Source: Microbacterium aurugineum
GTDB taxonomy: Bacteria > Actinomycetota > Actinomycetes > Actinomycetales > Microbacteriaceae
Direction of reading: 5' to 3'
Length of the DNA: 64,000 bases
NCBI RefSeq assembly: GCF_023101205.1
Contig: NZ_CP078078.1
Coordinates: forward strand, 1,736,001 to 1,800,000
The stretch's first letter is position 1. The number at the start of each line of letters is the position of its first letter. Both the position numbers and the translations under genes were made by a program. Positions 49,822-58,852 of the stretch are shown here, in pieces. The notes under the pieces are model-generated. The model was not told the origin of the DNA. It made no database searches and worked only from the letters and a program-made list of their open reading frames with translations.

Positions 49822-50105
49822 GCCATCCTCCAGCAGTGTGTGTGCCAATGTCTACGCGCGGCGAGGTCCGCCGCGTCGCCCAGCACTCCGTCGGCACGCC
49901 AGGTCACGAGGTGCGCCGTGCCGATCACGATCTGTCCACCGCAGCCCGGGCACACGTACGCCTTCTGTGCCTGCACGGCAGAGACCGGCTGCACGGTCCA
50001 CTCCGTGCCGCGGCGCGTCTCGGTGCGCTTCCAGCCGGCGAGCAACCTGTCGAACGCGTCCTCGGGTTCCGGGCGCGCCGGAGGGCGTCTGCGTGAGCGT
50101 GGCAT
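49818..50105 (-). CDS. small zinc-ribbon protein, conserved in actinobacteria
   Basis: A 95-residue basic protein with a CPGC knuckle (YVCPGCGGQIVIG) and a C-terminal HWHTHC that together can bind one zinc ion. The core RTETRRGTEWTVQPVSAVQAQKAYVCPGC resembles a widespread actinobacterial family often named ATP/GTP-binding protein without a nucleotide motif; that name is not supported here. Function unknown. Its stop overlaps the hydrolase start. Confidence 0.8.
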   Translation of the reverse strand: MPRSRRRPPARPEPEDAFDRLLAGWKRTETRRGTEWTVQPVSAVQAQKAYVCPGCGGQIVIGTAHLVTWRADGVLGDAADLAARRHWHTHCWRMA

Positions 50106-50114
50106 GGCGCCTGC

Positions 50115-50804
50115 TCACCACCAGTGGTTGTTGGTCCAGAAGTTGTAGGCGCCGGCCCAGCTGCCGTACCGTCCCGTGGCGTACCCCGTCGCCCACCGCA
50201 GGTTGTCGACCGGGTTGTAGCCGTTCCCCGGCACCTTGCTGCAGGGCAGTGCCTGAACCAGGCCGCACGCGCCCGACGACTGATTCGTGGCGTTGGGATT
50301 CCAACCGCTCTCACGCGAGACGATGTAGTCGACGTACTGCCAGTCGCTCTGGGCGATCCCGGCGGCAGCCATCCACTCGGCGGGTGCTCCGCCTCCCGAG
50401 TACGGGGGCAGGGACGATCCGCCGGACGACCCGGCGTTCGAGCTGGACGCGACCGTGGGAGCGGGCTTCGGCTTGGGCTTCGGCTTCACGTACACCTCGA
50501 AGGTGCCGCGCTCGATCGGCGTGATCGCGGCACCGCTCACGGTGACCGCGAGGTTCTGGGTATCGGCGAGAGCCAACGAGTAAGCCGAGTCGGGCGAGTC
50601 GGTCGGTGTGGGGTCCGCCAGCGCCACTCCGGTCGGTGCGACGAGTGCTCCGGCGAATCCGACCACGGCGAGGGCGCTGAAGACACTCACCACACCGCGT
50701 CGACGCGACCAACGGCGAGCACCCGGGCGCGCGGCTTTCACCCTGGCCGCGGGCACCGGCGAGGAGTCGCTTCGTTCGAGGTTCATGTCGTTTCGGGAGT
50801 TCAC
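50115..50804 (-). CDS. secreted lytic transglycosylase-like protein
   Basis: A 229-residue exported protein. A basic start, then a long signal segment GVVSVFSALAVVGFAGALVAPTGVALA with an AxA cleavage site (about residue 62), a linker rich in Lys-Pro and Ser/Gly (KPKPKPKPAP), and a C-terminal SLT-like domain. The latter has VDYIVSRESGWNPNATN with the catalytic Glu, SSGACGLVQALPCSK, and WATGYATGRYGSWAGAYNFW. It likely cuts peptidoglycan, as in resuscitation-promoting-factor-type or PA1222-like proteins. Start at GTG 50804 is a choice: a TAGACT box is 10 nt upstream and no ribosome site exists. Confidence 0.87.
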   Translation of the reverse strand: MNSRNDMNLERSDSSPVPAARVKAARPGARRWSRRRGVVSVFSALAVVGFAGALVAPTGVALADPTPTDSPDSAYSLALADTQNLAVTVSGAAITPIERGTFEVYVKPKPKPKPAPTVASSSNAGSSGGSSLPPYSGGGAPAEWMAAAGIAQSDWQYVDYIVSRESGWNPNATNQSSGACGLVQALPCSKVPGNGYNPVDNLRWATGYATGRYGSWAGAYNFWTNNHWW

Positions 50805-50852
50805 GATGAAGGACAGTCTACGCAAAGGCGCCTGAATCGACCATCAGGAACC

Positions 50853-51431
50853 TCAGCGGACGGCGAGAATGACGTCGATCGTCGCGTCGAGGAGCGCGTC
50901 GACCTGCTCTTCGCGGTAGCCACCGCGCTGCATTCGGAAGGCTGCCGAGCGGAGTTGTTCCGCGGTGAGCGCATCGCCGTCACGCAGATAGCGCACGATC
51001 CTCGTCGACACGTGGTCGACCTCGTCGATGCGATACCCGAAGGTCAGCACGCCGGTGCGAGCGAAACGATGACGACGGGGTCGGGCGAGGTGGTCGAGGA
51101 TCACCTGCGCATCGGCTCTCGCCTGATCCACCCAGGCGCCGGCTCCCTGCGTGCGCACGACGCGCTCGCGCTCCCGAGCGGCGAACGCGTCTTCCACGCG
51201 ACCGAGAGCCGCATCGACGTCAGCGACCACGTAGCCGCCCTTCACGAGCGGGAACGAGGCGATGCGGACGTCTTCCGCACTCAGCTCGTCACCCCCGGAC
51301 TCGAAGGCACGACGAGCAGAGGCGAGGAAGGTGTCGACCGCTGCGCGATGGTAGCCACGCTCACGCCCGGTCGTCAGCGCGAACGCCGGCGGTGTCGTCG
51401 TCGCCTGTTCTTCGAGCTGTTCGTCACTCAT
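50853..51431 (-). CDS. DivIVA-domain-like protein
   Basis: A 192-residue protein with two or three copies of a short motif seen in DivIVA-type N-domains: GYHRAAVDTFLASARRAFE, GGYVVADVDAALGRVEDAF, GYRIDEVDHVSTRIVRYL and GGYREEQVDALLDATIDVI. No long coiled coil follows, so it is not a true DivIVA/Wag31. It may bind membranes or be a partner in polar growth. ATG 51431 overlaps the cdsA stop by one base (TGATG); a GTG one codon earlier is possible. Last in the pyrH-frr-cdsA run. Confidence 0.78.
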   Translation of the reverse strand: MSDEQLEEQATTTPPAFALTTGRERGYHRAAVDTFLASARRAFESGGDELSAEDVRIASFPLVKGGYVVADVDAALGRVEDAFAARERERVVRTQGAGAWVDQARADAQVILDHLARPRRHRFARTGVLTFGYRIDEVDHVSTRIVRYLRDGDALTAEQLRSAAFRMQRGGYREEQVDALLDATIDVILAVR

Positions 51432-52576
51432 CACATGACCACCCAGGGAGAAAGGAGGAAATACAGGCAGAGCGCGGGAATGGTCGACGGCAGGATGCTG
51501 TCCAGCCGATCGAGCAGTCCGCCGTGACCGGGCAGCCAGGAACTCATGTCCTTGATACCGAGGTCACGCTTGAGCATGGACTCGCCGAGATCACCGAGCG
51601 TCGCGGAGAGGAGGATGGATGCGCCGAAGATCAGGCCCGCCCACCAGGGCAGCTCCAGCAGGAAGATCGCGAGCAGCACCCCTGCGATCAGGGACGCGGC
51701 GACGGCGCCACCGAAACCTTCCCACGTCTTCTTCGGACTGATCTTGGGGGCCATCGGATGACGCCCGAACGCCAGCCCCGCGGCATACGCCCCCGTGTCG
51801 GCGGCCACGGCGATGGCGATGAAACTGAGCACCCACCACTGACCGCCCTCCTGCTCCAGCAGGATGAGGGCGACGCCGGCGAGGAACGGCACGTAGATCT
51901 GCACGAATCCGCTGATCACGGCATCGGTCAGCACGTCGCCGTAGGTACGACCGTCTTTCACCACCATCTGCGCGATCAGGCGCCAGACGACCACGAAGGC
52001 GACCGCGACGAACAGCATCACCCAGCACAGCCAGGGTTCGGCGAAGTACGCGGAGAGAACCAGGAAAGCCGCGGCGATCAGCTGGGGCACGACGTCGATC
52101 CGTCTGCCGGACGCCCGCAGCGCGCGGGAGAGCTCGTACACGCCCAACAGCGCGGCGGCGAGAGCGAACGGCACGAAGAGCGCCTTGATGAATAGCAAGG
52201 ATGCGAGCAGAGCAGCGCCGAACGCAAGGCCGATCAGGATCGCGAGGATGAGGTCGCGACCCGTGCGCTGCTTGATCCGCTCGTTGGCCTGATCCAGCTG
52301 ATCCCGTGCGTGTGAGACGTGGCTGCCGAGCTCGTCCCGTGCCGCTCGCCACTGTTCACGGATCGCGTTGTGGTCAGCTGTGTCCAGCGGCCCGACGGGG
52401 TCCTGGGATGTGTTCTCCGGCGTCACCGGAAGCGGCGGACGCGGCGGAATCGCGTCCGCGTCGAAGGAGGGAAACGCCGCGTCCACGAGCGGGATGCCGT
52501 CGGCCGGCGCACCACCACGCGCATCCCGGCGCGTCGGTGGCGTGCCGTCATCGGCATCTCGCGTTTCGTCAGACAT
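51431..52576 (-). CDS. cdsA: phosphatidate cytidylyltransferase
   Basis: A 381-residue integral membrane enzyme making CDP-diacylglycerol from phosphatidate and CTP. The CDP-diglyceride synthase signature SATLGDLGESMLKRDLGIKDMSSWLPGHGGLLDRLDS is near the C-terminus, and PKISPKKTWEGFGG precedes it. Seven or eight spans start at about residue 107. The first 100 residues are a polar, Pro/Asp-rich cytosolic extension not present in E. coli CdsA. It begins 5 nt after frr. Confidence 0.95.
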   Translation of the reverse strand: MSDETRDADDGTPPTRRDARGGAPADGIPLVDAAFPSFDADAIPPRPPLPVTPENTSQDPVGPLDTADHNAIREQWRAARDELGSHVSHARDQLDQANERIKQRTGRDLILAILIGLAFGAALLASLLFIKALFVPFALAAALLGVYELSRALRASGRRIDVVPQLIAAAFLVLSAYFAEPWLCWVMLFVAVAFVVVWRLIAQMVVKDGRTYGDVLTDAVISGFVQIYVPFLAGVALILLEQEGGQWWVLSFIAIAVAADTGAYAAGLAFGRHPMAPKISPKKTWEGFGGAVAASLIAGVLLAIFLLELPWWAGLIFGASILLSATLGDLGESMLKRDLGIKDMSSWLPGHGGLLDRLDSILPSTIPALCLYFLLSPWVVM

Positions 52577-52581
52577 CCCGA

Positions 52582-53136
52582 CTACACCTCGAGGAGTTCG
52601 GCCTCTTTGCGCTTCAGCGCGTCGTCGATGAGTTCGACGTGCTGACGCGTCAGACCGTCGAGCTCCTTCTCACCGCGGGCGATCTCGTCCTCTCCGAGTT
52701 CGCTCTTGAGCGCGTCCAGCTCGTCCTTCGCCTTGCGACGGATACCGCGGACATGCACCTTGGCGTCTTCAGCCTTGGTCTTGACCAGCTTGACGTACTC
52801 CTTGCGGCGCTCAGCCGTGAGTTCGGGCATCGTGACGCGGACGAGGTTGCCGTCGTTGGTGGGATTGACGCCGAGGTTGGGCATGTCCCGGATGGCCTGC
52901 TCGATGGCCTTGAGCGCCGACTTGTCGTACGGCGTGATGATGAGGGTGCGCGCCTCCTGGTTCGCCAGCGATGCGAGCTGCGCGATGGGGGTCGGCGTGC
53001 CGTAGTAGTCCACGAGGACCTTCTGGAACATCTGCGGGTTCGCACGACCGGTGCGCACCGTGGAGAAGTCCTCCTTGGCAGCTTCGACCGCCCGGTTCAT
53101 ACGAGTGGTGGTTTCAGCGAGGACGTCCGCGATCAC
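52582..53136 (-). CDS. frr: ribosome recycling factor
   Basis: A 184-residue RRF that splits post-termination ribosomes with EF-G. It has the three-helix bundle with [51 protein letters not shown], the [14 protein letters not shown] stretch and C-terminal [32 protein letters not shown] helix. GTG 53136 has AGGAG 6 nt upstream. Lies 68 nt after pyrH, usual order. Confidence 0.97.
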   Translation of the reverse strand: MIADVLAETTTRMNRAVEAAKEDFSTVRTGRANPQMFQKVLVDYYGTPTPIAQLASLANQEARTLIITPYDKSALKAIEQAIRDMPNLGVNPTNDGNLVRVTMPELTAERRKEYVKLVKTKAEDAKVHVRGIRRKAKDELDALKSELGEDEIARGEKELDGLTRQHVELIDDALKRKEAELLEV

Positions 53137-53204
53137 GGTGACTCCTATCGTCGGGGTGTTCTGGAAATTCTATCGGGCGGAGGCGGCTCCGCCGTGTCAC
53201 ACGC

Positions 53205-53921
53205 TCACGCGGTGACGAGGGTGCCGATGGCCTCTCCCAGCAGGGCGCGCGTCACGTTGCCCGCAGGCTCCATCCCGAACACACGCATGTCCATGCTGTT
53301 GTCCATGCACAGGCTGAATGCGGTCGAGTCGACGACCTTGAGCCCGCGCTGGAGTGCGTCACGGTAGGTGACCTGCTCGATGCGCTCGGCGTCGGCGTGC
53401 TTGTGGGGATCGGCGGTGTAGATCGCGTCCACCCCGTTCTTGGCGACGAGCACCTCATCAGCTCCGATCTCGAGCGCCCGCTGGGCCGCCACGGTATCGG
53501 TGGAGAAGTACGGGAGACCAGCGCCAGCACCGAAGATGACGACCCGCCCCTTCTCGAGGTGGCGCTCCGCGCGACGAGGGATGTAGGGCTCGGCGACTTG
53601 GGTCATCGAGATCGCCGACTGCACGCGGGTCGCGGCTCCGGCCTGCTCGAGGAAGTCCTGCAGGGCGAGGGCGTTCATCACGGTGCCCAGCATTCCCATG
53701 TAGTCGGCACGTCCGCGGTCCATGCCGCGCTGGCTGAGCTCGGCGCCGCGGAAGAAGTTGCCGCCACCGACGACGATCGCGACCTCCACCCGGTCGACGG
53801 CCGCGGCGATGTCCCGGGCGATCTGGGACACCACATCGGGGCTGACACCCAGCTGTCCCGCTCCGAAGGCCTCGCCGGAGAGTTTGAGAAGGACGCGACG
53901 GCGTCCGGTGCGTTCAGTCAT
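53205..53921 (-). CDS. pyrH: uridylate kinase
   Basis: A 238-residue hexameric UMP kinase of the amino-acid-kinase fold, converting UMP to [15 protein letters not shown] near the start, [24 protein letters not shown], the [24 protein letters not shown] nucleotide loop and [12 protein letters not shown] are all present. It starts at ATG 53921 with AGAGGAC upstream. Separated from tsf by a strong hairpin. Confidence 0.97.
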   Translation of the reverse strand: MTERTGRRRVLLKLSGEAFGAGQLGVSPDVVSQIARDIAAAVDRVEVAIVVGGGNFFRGAELSQRGMDRGRADYMGMLGTVMNALALQDFLEQAGAATRVQSAISMTQVAEPYIPRRAERHLEKGRVVIFGAGAGLPYFSTDTVAAQRALEIGADEVLVAKNGVDAIYTADPHKHADAERIEQVTYRDALQRGLKVVDSTAFSLCMDNSMDMRVFGMEPAGNVTRALLGEAIGTLVTA

Positions 53922-53971
53922 GGGTGGGTGTCCTCTCGTCCCGATTCAAGATAGTGCCTCGTGGGCATGAA

Positions 53972-54006
53972 GAAGGGGTTCGGATCATGACGATCCGAAC
54001 CCCTTC
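53972..54006 (-). terminator. hairpin between tsf and pyrH
   Basis: Perfect 15-bp stem (53972-53986 with 53992-54006) around an ATGAC loop, just after tsf. On the minus strand it is followed by a weak T tract, so it probably ends most rpsB-tsf transcripts. Confidence 0.82.
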
Positions 54007-54013
54007 GACGTCG

Positions 54014-54841
54014 CTACGCGCCGACCTTGAAGCGCGCGAAGTCCGTCACGGTGATACCGGCGTCCTTCGCCACCTGGGCGACAGAGAGCTTGTTGTCCTT
54101 CGCGTAGTCCTGCTCGAGCAGGGCGACCTGCTTGATGAAGGCGGACACGCGACCCTCGACGATCTTCGGCAGAGCCGCTTCCGGCTTGCCCTCGTTGCGG
54201 GAGATCTCGGTGACGATCTCACGCTCCTTGTCGACGGCGTCCGCCGGCACGTCCTCGCGGGACAGGTACGACGGGTTGGCGAACGAGATGTGCTGCGCGA
54301 TGCTGCGCGCGGTCTCGGCGTTGTCGCCCGAGTACGCGACGACGACACCGATCTGCGGCGGCAGGTCCTTGCTGGTGCGGTGCAGGTAGACCTCGACCTT
54401 GTCGCCCGAGATCGTGCGCACGCGACGCAGTTCGACCTTCTCGCCGATGATCGCGGCTTCCTCGGAGATCAGCTGCTCGACGCTCTTGTCGCCCGCGGGG
54501 GCGGCGAGAGCTGCCTCGATCGAGTCGGCCTTGACCGCAGCGGCCGCATCGGCGACCTTGTCGGCCAGCGTGATGAAACGCTCGTTCTTGGCGACGAAGT
54601 CGGTCTCGCAGGCGAGCTCGAGCAGGGTGACGGCGCCGTCCTGCTCACGAGCGACGATCAGTCCCTCGCTGGTGGAACGGTCAGCACGCTTCGCGTTGCC
54701 CTTCGCACCCTTCAGGCGCAGGATCTCGGTGGCCTTCGCGACGTCTCCGTCGGCCTCCTCGAGCGCCTTCTTGGTGTCGACCATGCCCGTGCCGAGCTGC
54801 TCGCGCAGAGCCTTGAGGTCAGCGATGGTGAAGTTGGCCAT
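54014..54841 (-). CDS. tsf: elongation factor Ts
   Basis: A 275-residue EF-Tu guanine nucleotide exchange factor. The N-terminal UBA-like module reads FTIADLKALREQLGTGMVDTKKALEEADGDVAKATEILR, followed by the core with CETDFVAKNERF (the TDFV contact to EF-Tu) and a dimerisation domain. The family-typical C-terminal FARFKVG is present. AAGGAG precedes ATG 54841. Forms an operon with rpsB, 43 nt apart. Confidence 0.97.
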   Translation of the reverse strand: MANFTIADLKALREQLGTGMVDTKKALEEADGDVAKATEILRLKGAKGNAKRADRSTSEGLIVAREQDGAVTLLELACETDFVAKNERFITLADKVADAAAAVKADSIEAALAAPAGDKSVEQLISEEAAIIGEKVELRRVRTISGDKVEVYLHRTSKDLPPQIGVVVAYSGDNAETARSIAQHISFANPSYLSREDVPADAVDKEREIVTEISRNEGKPEAALPKIVEGRVSAFIKQVALLEQDYAKDNKLSVAQVAKDAGITVTDFARFKVGA

Positions 54842-54884
54842 GTGTGGTGGCTCCTTGCTTCGTTAGGTAGGTGTGTACGAGGGA

Positions 54885-55835
54885 TTACTTGGCGTCTGCG
54901 GCCTCGGCGGCGGCGACCTCAGCGGTCTCCTCACCGGAAGCAGCGGCGATCGCCTCGTCGTGAGCCTCGGCACCGGCCTCGTCGGCTGCGGTCTCGTCGG
55001 CAGCCGGGGTCTCGACGACAGCGGCCTCGTCGGCAGCGGTCACGACCTCAGCGGCGTCAGCGGACTCCTGAACCTCCTGGGCCGGAGCTTCGAGGAGCTC
55101 CTTCTCCCAGTCGGCGAGCGGCTCAGCGTCACCTGTCTCCGGGTTGTGCTTCTGCTGCAAGCCCTCGGCCGCGGCGTCGGCGATGATGCGGGTCAGCAGC
55201 GAGACGGAACGGATCGCGTCGTCGTTGCCGGGGATCGGGTACTGGAAGTCGTCCGGGTCCGCGTTGGTGTCGAGGATGCCGATCACCGGGATGCCGAGCT
55301 TCTTGGCCTCGTCGATCGCGAGGTGCTCGCGCTTGGCGTCGATGACCCACAGAGCCGAAGGCGTCTTGGTGAGGTTGCGGATACCACCGAGCGACTTGTG
55401 CAGCTTGTCGAGCTCGCGCTTCTTGAGCAGGAGCTCCTTCTTGGTGAAGCCGCTGTTCGCCGGCGTCTCGTAGTCGAGCTCCTCGAGCTCCTTCATGCGT
55501 GCGAGACGCTTCGAGATCGTGGAGAAGTTCGTGAGGAGTCCACCGAGCCAGCGCTGGTTGACGAACGGCTGGCCCACGCGGGTCGCCTGCTCGGCGAGGA
55601 TCTCCTGCGCCTGCTTCTTCGTGCCGACGAAGAGGATGGTGCCACCGTGGGCGACCGTCTCCTTGACGAAGTCGTAGGCCTTGTCGATGTAGCCGAGCGA
55701 CTGCTGAAGGTCGATGATGTGGATGCCGCTGCGCTCCGTGAGGATGAAGCGCTTGACCTTCGGGTTCCACCGACGGGTCTGGTGTCCGAAGTGCACGCCG
55801 CTGTCGAGCAGCTGGCGGATGGTGACCACAGCCAT
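54885..55835 (-). CDS. rpsB: 30S ribosomal protein S2
   Basis: A 316-residue S2 protein. The conserved core runs to about residue 245: [57 protein letters not shown] and [19 protein letters not shown]-terminal extension of about 65 residues is almost only Ala, Glu, Val, Asp and Thr, as in other actinobacterial S2 proteins and likely disordered. The ATG at 55835 has AGGAG 7 nt upstream. First gene before tsf. Confidence 0.97.
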   Translation of the reverse strand: MAVVTIRQLLDSGVHFGHQTRRWNPKVKRFILTERSGIHIIDLQQSLGYIDKAYDFVKETVAHGGTILFVGTKKQAQEILAEQATRVGQPFVNQRWLGGLLTNFSTISKRLARMKELEELDYETPANSGFTKKELLLKKRELDKLHKSLGGIRNLTKTPSALWVIDAKREHLAIDEAKKLGIPVIGILDTNADPDDFQYPIPGNDDAIRSVSLLTRIIADAAAEGLQQKHNPETGDAEPLADWEKELLEAPAQEVQESADAAEVVTAADEAAVVETPAADETAADEAGAEAHDEAIAAASGEETAEVAAAEAADAK

Positions 55836-56139
55836 GGTCGTCTCCTGGTTCTGGCACATTTCTGTACCGTTGAGGTTGTCAAGCCGATCGGATGACCGGA
55901 CTTCCTGGTGCCCGGCACGCACCCTCCCCCTCGGAAGAAGGACCTGTGGGTGTCGATGCCGCGATGAGATCGCTCTGGGCACGCGTAGTCACCCCGATAT
56001 CGAGGTGCTCCTTCAGCATACAGGATGCCGCGGCCTCACTGCCTCTGCACCGCGGCGCTCCCCGCTGAGTTGATCACCGTCGCCATCCACACCGCAGGAA
56101 CGCCGATCACGGACCGGAATCACGCGACAGGATCCCCGC
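55836..56139. promoter_or_regulatory. intergenic region upstream of rpsB and the LytM-type gene
   Basis: A divergent gap of 304 nt. On the minus strand a consensus TTGACA lies at 55882-55877, but the -10 at 17 nt (ATGTGC) is poor. A TATGCT at 56020-56015 would give an rpsB leader of about 170 nt. A near-perfect palindrome (55991-56006, core GATATC) lies within that leader, which could fold to let S2 control its own mRNA. No ORF or RNA gene could be supported here. Confidence 0.4.
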
Positions 56140-56658
56140 ATGAGCCTTCACTCTCGCACCAGGTCCGGCTCCGTGATCGGACTCCTTCTCGTCCTGCTCG
56201 CAACGCTGGGCTCGTTCGGCACTGCGGAAGCCGCGGACCTCCCTCGATGGCGATGGCCCCTCCTGGGCACGCGGGCCGTGGTCGAGCCCTTTCGCGCTCC
56301 TGCGCACGAATACGGCGCAGGGCATCGAGGCGTCGACCTGGTCTCGTCCGTCGGGGCGATCGCGGTCGCTCCGGCAGACGGGGTCATCGCGTTCCGCGGA
56401 ACCGTCGTCGATCGCCCGCTGTTGACGATCACGCATGCCGACGGTCTCGTGACGACGTTCGAACCCCTGCGCTCGACGCTCGATCCCGGTGATGCGGTGT
56501 CGGCCGGCCAGGAGATCGGCGCGGTCGATGTCGGCGGGCACACGCCGTCGGGGGCCCTCCACATCGGTGTGAGACGGGATGGCGCCTACATCAACCCGCT
56601 CCTGCTCTTCGGTGATATCCCGCGGTCGATCCTGCTCCCCTGCTGCGCGCCGCTCTGA
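56140..56658 (+). CDS. secreted M23-family (LytM-like) peptidase domain protein
   Basis: A 172-residue protein with a signal peptide (VIGLLLVLLATLGSFGTAEA, cleavage near residue 32) and a LytM fold. Zinc-site signatures: GAGHRGVDLVSS for the first His and Asp and ALHIGVRRDG for the last His; an HxH is only partly kept (THADGLVTT). Such proteins trim peptidoglycan cross-bridges or act as inactive activators of amidases. The weakened central motif leaves activity uncertain. Divergent from rpsB. Confidence 0.85.
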   Translation: MSLHSRTRSGSVIGLLLVLLATLGSFGTAEAADLPRWRWPLLGTRAVVEPFRAPAHEYGAGHRGVDLVSSVGAIAVAPADGVIAFRGTVVDRPLLTITHADGLVTTFEPLRSTLDPGDAVSAGQEIGAVDVGGHTPSGALHIGVRRDGAYINPLLLFGDIPRSILLPCCAPL

Positions 56659-56690
56659 TGCGCGGAGACGGTCGCCTCCGTGAGCGACGG

Positions 56691-57593
56691 TCACGCACGC
56701 GGGTGCGCGAGCCGATAGGTGGCCGTCAGACGCTCCGCAGAGACGTGCGTGTAGATCTGCGTGGTGCCGAGGCTCGCGTGACCGAGGATCTCTTGCACGG
56801 CGCGCAGATCCGCACCGCCATCGAGGAGGTGCGTCGCGGCCGTGTGACGGAGCGCGTGGGGTCCTATGGTCTCGGCACCGACGATCGGCGCCAGCACGCG
56901 TGCGACGAGCTCGTACACCGTCCGCGGTCCGACCCGAGAGCCCCGACTCCCCAGCATCACCGCGGGACTGAAGGTGCGTGCTCTGGCGACCAGGACGGGG
57001 CGCCCGCGTCGGAGGTAGGCGTCCAACGCGTCCCGCGCGGGCGCGCCGAAGGGGACGACTCGTTCTTTCGCCCCTTTGCCGAGCACCCGCGCCGTCGCTC
57101 GGTCGAGATCGAGGTCGTCGATGTCGAGCCCGCACAGCTCGGAGACCCGCATACCCGACCCGTACAGGAGCTCGAGGATCGCGTGATCTCGCAAGTCGAC
57201 CGGGTCCCCTGCGGCGGCATCGTCACGATACTCATCGAGCAACGCGGTCATCGCCTCCCGCGACGCAACGGTCGGGAGAGTGCGCCCCCTCTTCGGGGTG
57301 ACCAGACGAAGGCTCGGATCCTGAGAGACGAGCTCCTGTTCGTGCGCCCACCGGAAGAACGACCGTGCTGCCGCAGAACGCCGCGCGAGGGTCGAGCGCG
57401 CATCGCCGCGCTGCGTCGCGTGCCAGAGCCAGTCCCGGAGCGCGTCGAGGTCGACGTCTTCGAGCTGGACACTGCCCGTGGACGCGGCGAGGTCCCGAAG
57501 GTCGGAGCGGTAGGCCTTCACGGTCGCCGGCGACAGCCGACGCACCCGTTCCAGGTGATCGACGAACGCCTCGGCGGCGGCCGTGAGTTCCAT
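56691..57593 (-). CDS. xerC: tyrosine recombinase XerC
   Basis: A 300-residue site-specific recombinase that resolves chromosome dimers at dif together with XerD. The N-terminal SAM-like domain is at 5-90. Catalytic residues are all visible: Arg149 (SGMRVSEL), Lys173, His246 and Arg249 (HALRHTAATHLL), His272 (LGHASLGTTQIYTHV) and Tyr281. Starts at ATG 57593, where GGGAGG is too close to act normally and CAGAGT lies 7 nt upstream. Follows dprA in the same direction. Confidence 0.94.
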   Translation of the reverse strand: MELTAAAEAFVDHLERVRRLSPATVKAYRSDLRDLAASTGSVQLEDVDLDALRDWLWHATQRGDARSTLARRSAAARSFFRWAHEQELVSQDPSLRLVTPKRGRTLPTVASREAMTALLDEYRDDAAAGDPVDLRDHAILELLYGSGMRVSELCGLDIDDLDLDRATARVLGKGAKERVVPFGAPARDALDAYLRRGRPVLVARARTFSPAVMLGSRGSRVGPRTVYELVARVLAPIVGAETIGPHALRHTAATHLLDGGADLRAVQEILGHASLGTTQIYTHVSAERLTATYRLAHPRA

Positions 57594-57658
57594 ACCTCCC
57601 ACTCTGCCCCGGTCGGGGCACCGTGATCCGGAGCCTCGCCGCGGTGTCGGCCTGACCG

Positions 57659-58852
57659 TCACCCGCCTCGCGGGCGTGGTGCCCGACGCCAGCCCGTTCC
57701 GTCGGCATCGACCTCGCCCTCCAGGTGCAACAGCCCGAGAAGAGACCTCACCCGCTCGGCAGACAGGCCGGAGCGCCGGGCGATCTCATCGACGGAGAGC
57801 ACCGACCGCGTGGTCAGCGCATCGAGCACGCGCGTCCTGTTCGGATCCTCGAGTGCACCGGCTGTCGGCACGCCATCGAGTTGCCCCCACAGCTCCCGCA
57901 CCTCCGCTGCCGAAGTGACGCACTGCGCGTCGTACTCGCGCAACAGACGATGGCATCCCGCGGACGACGCCGAGGTCACCGGCCCCGGTACGGCACCGAG
58001 CGGACGACCGAGTGTCGCGGCGTGACCCGCGGTGTTCAGAGAGCCGCTGCGCCACCCGGCCTCGACGACGACCGTCGCCTGTCCGAGTGCGGCGATGAGG
58101 CGGTTCCGTGCGAGGAAGCGCCACTTCGTCGGGGCGGTGCCGCATGGCGGCTCGCTCACCACGGCCCCGTGCTCAGAGATCTGCTGCAGCAATCGCTGAT
58201 GACCGACCGGATACGCGCGGTCCACTCCCCCGGCGAGGAACGCGATGGTCGCCCCACCGACGCCGAGCGCCGCCCGATGCACCGCCCCATCGATGCCGTA
58301 GGCACCGCCGGACACCACCACGGCCCCTGTCGAGGCGAGATCACCGGCCAGCTCAGCGGCCACCTGCTCCCCGTAACCGCTCGAGGCGCGGGCGCCGACC
58401 ATGGACACACGCGGGGACGCTGTGAGCAGTTCCACGCGCCCGCGCACCCAGAGCGCGCTCGGCGCGTGGGGTCCGAGATCGTCGAGGGCATCCGGCCACT
58501 GCGGATCACCGGGGATCACCAACCGCGCGCCGATCTCGAGTGCTCCGAGAAAGGCCGATCGCACGGCCTCCTGCTGCAGCCGAGGACGCCATCGCGCTTG
58601 GGCTTCCCGAAGGGCGCGGAAGCCTACCTCGCCGGTGTCATCGGTGAACGGCGACCTGCTTCGACCTCCCGCTGCCACGGAGAGGGCCTCCACCGCTCCG
58701 AGGGCGCCGATCAGTGCGCCGGCGACCGCATCTCCCGGTTCGGCGATCACCGTCCAGGCCGCTCGCGCCACGCAATCCGCCACCGCTTCACCCCCGTGGA
58801 TGCGGCGGGCGGCAGCCATCAGTTCGGTGTCCCCCAGCAGTAGCCGCATCAT
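57659..58852 (-). CDS. dprA: DNA processing protein DprA
   Basis: A 397-residue DprA/Smf protein that loads RecA on incoming single-stranded DNA. The Rossmann core shows SMVGARASSGYGEQVAAELAGDLASTGAVVVSGGAYGIDGAVHRAAL, FLAGGVDRAYPVGHQRLLQQI, FLARNRLIAALGQATVVVEAGWRSGSLNTAGHAATLGRPLGAVPGP. A C-terminal winged helix (RSVLSVDEIARRSGLSAERVRSLLGLLHLEG) completes it. The N-terminal 100 residues are a family-typical extension. ATG 58852 overlaps the comM stop by 4 nt. Confidence 0.93.
   Translation of the reverse strand: MMRLLLGDTELMAAARRIHGGEAVADCVARAAWTVIAEPGDAVAGALIGALGAVEALSVAAGGRSRSPFTDDTGEVGFRALREAQARWRPRLQQEAVRSAFLGALEIGARLVIPGDPQWPDALDDLGPHAPSALWVRGRVELLTASPRVSMVGARASSGYGEQVAAELAGDLASTGAVVVSGGAYGIDGAVHRAALGVGGATIAFLAGGVDRAYPVGHQRLLQQISEHGAVVSEPPCGTAPTKWRFLARNRLIAALGQATVVVEAGWRSGSLNTAGHAATLGRPLGAVPGPVTSASSAGCHRLLREYDAQCVTSAAEVRELWGQLDGVPTAGALEDPNRTRVLDALTTRSVLSVDEIARRSGLSAERVRSLLGLLHLEGEVDADGTGWRRAPRPRGG

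Noticed and set aside
49818..50105. Naming the zinc-ribbon protein an ATP/GTP-binding protein
   Set aside because: No Walker motif is present; the visible feature is a CxxC plus HxHxxC metal site.
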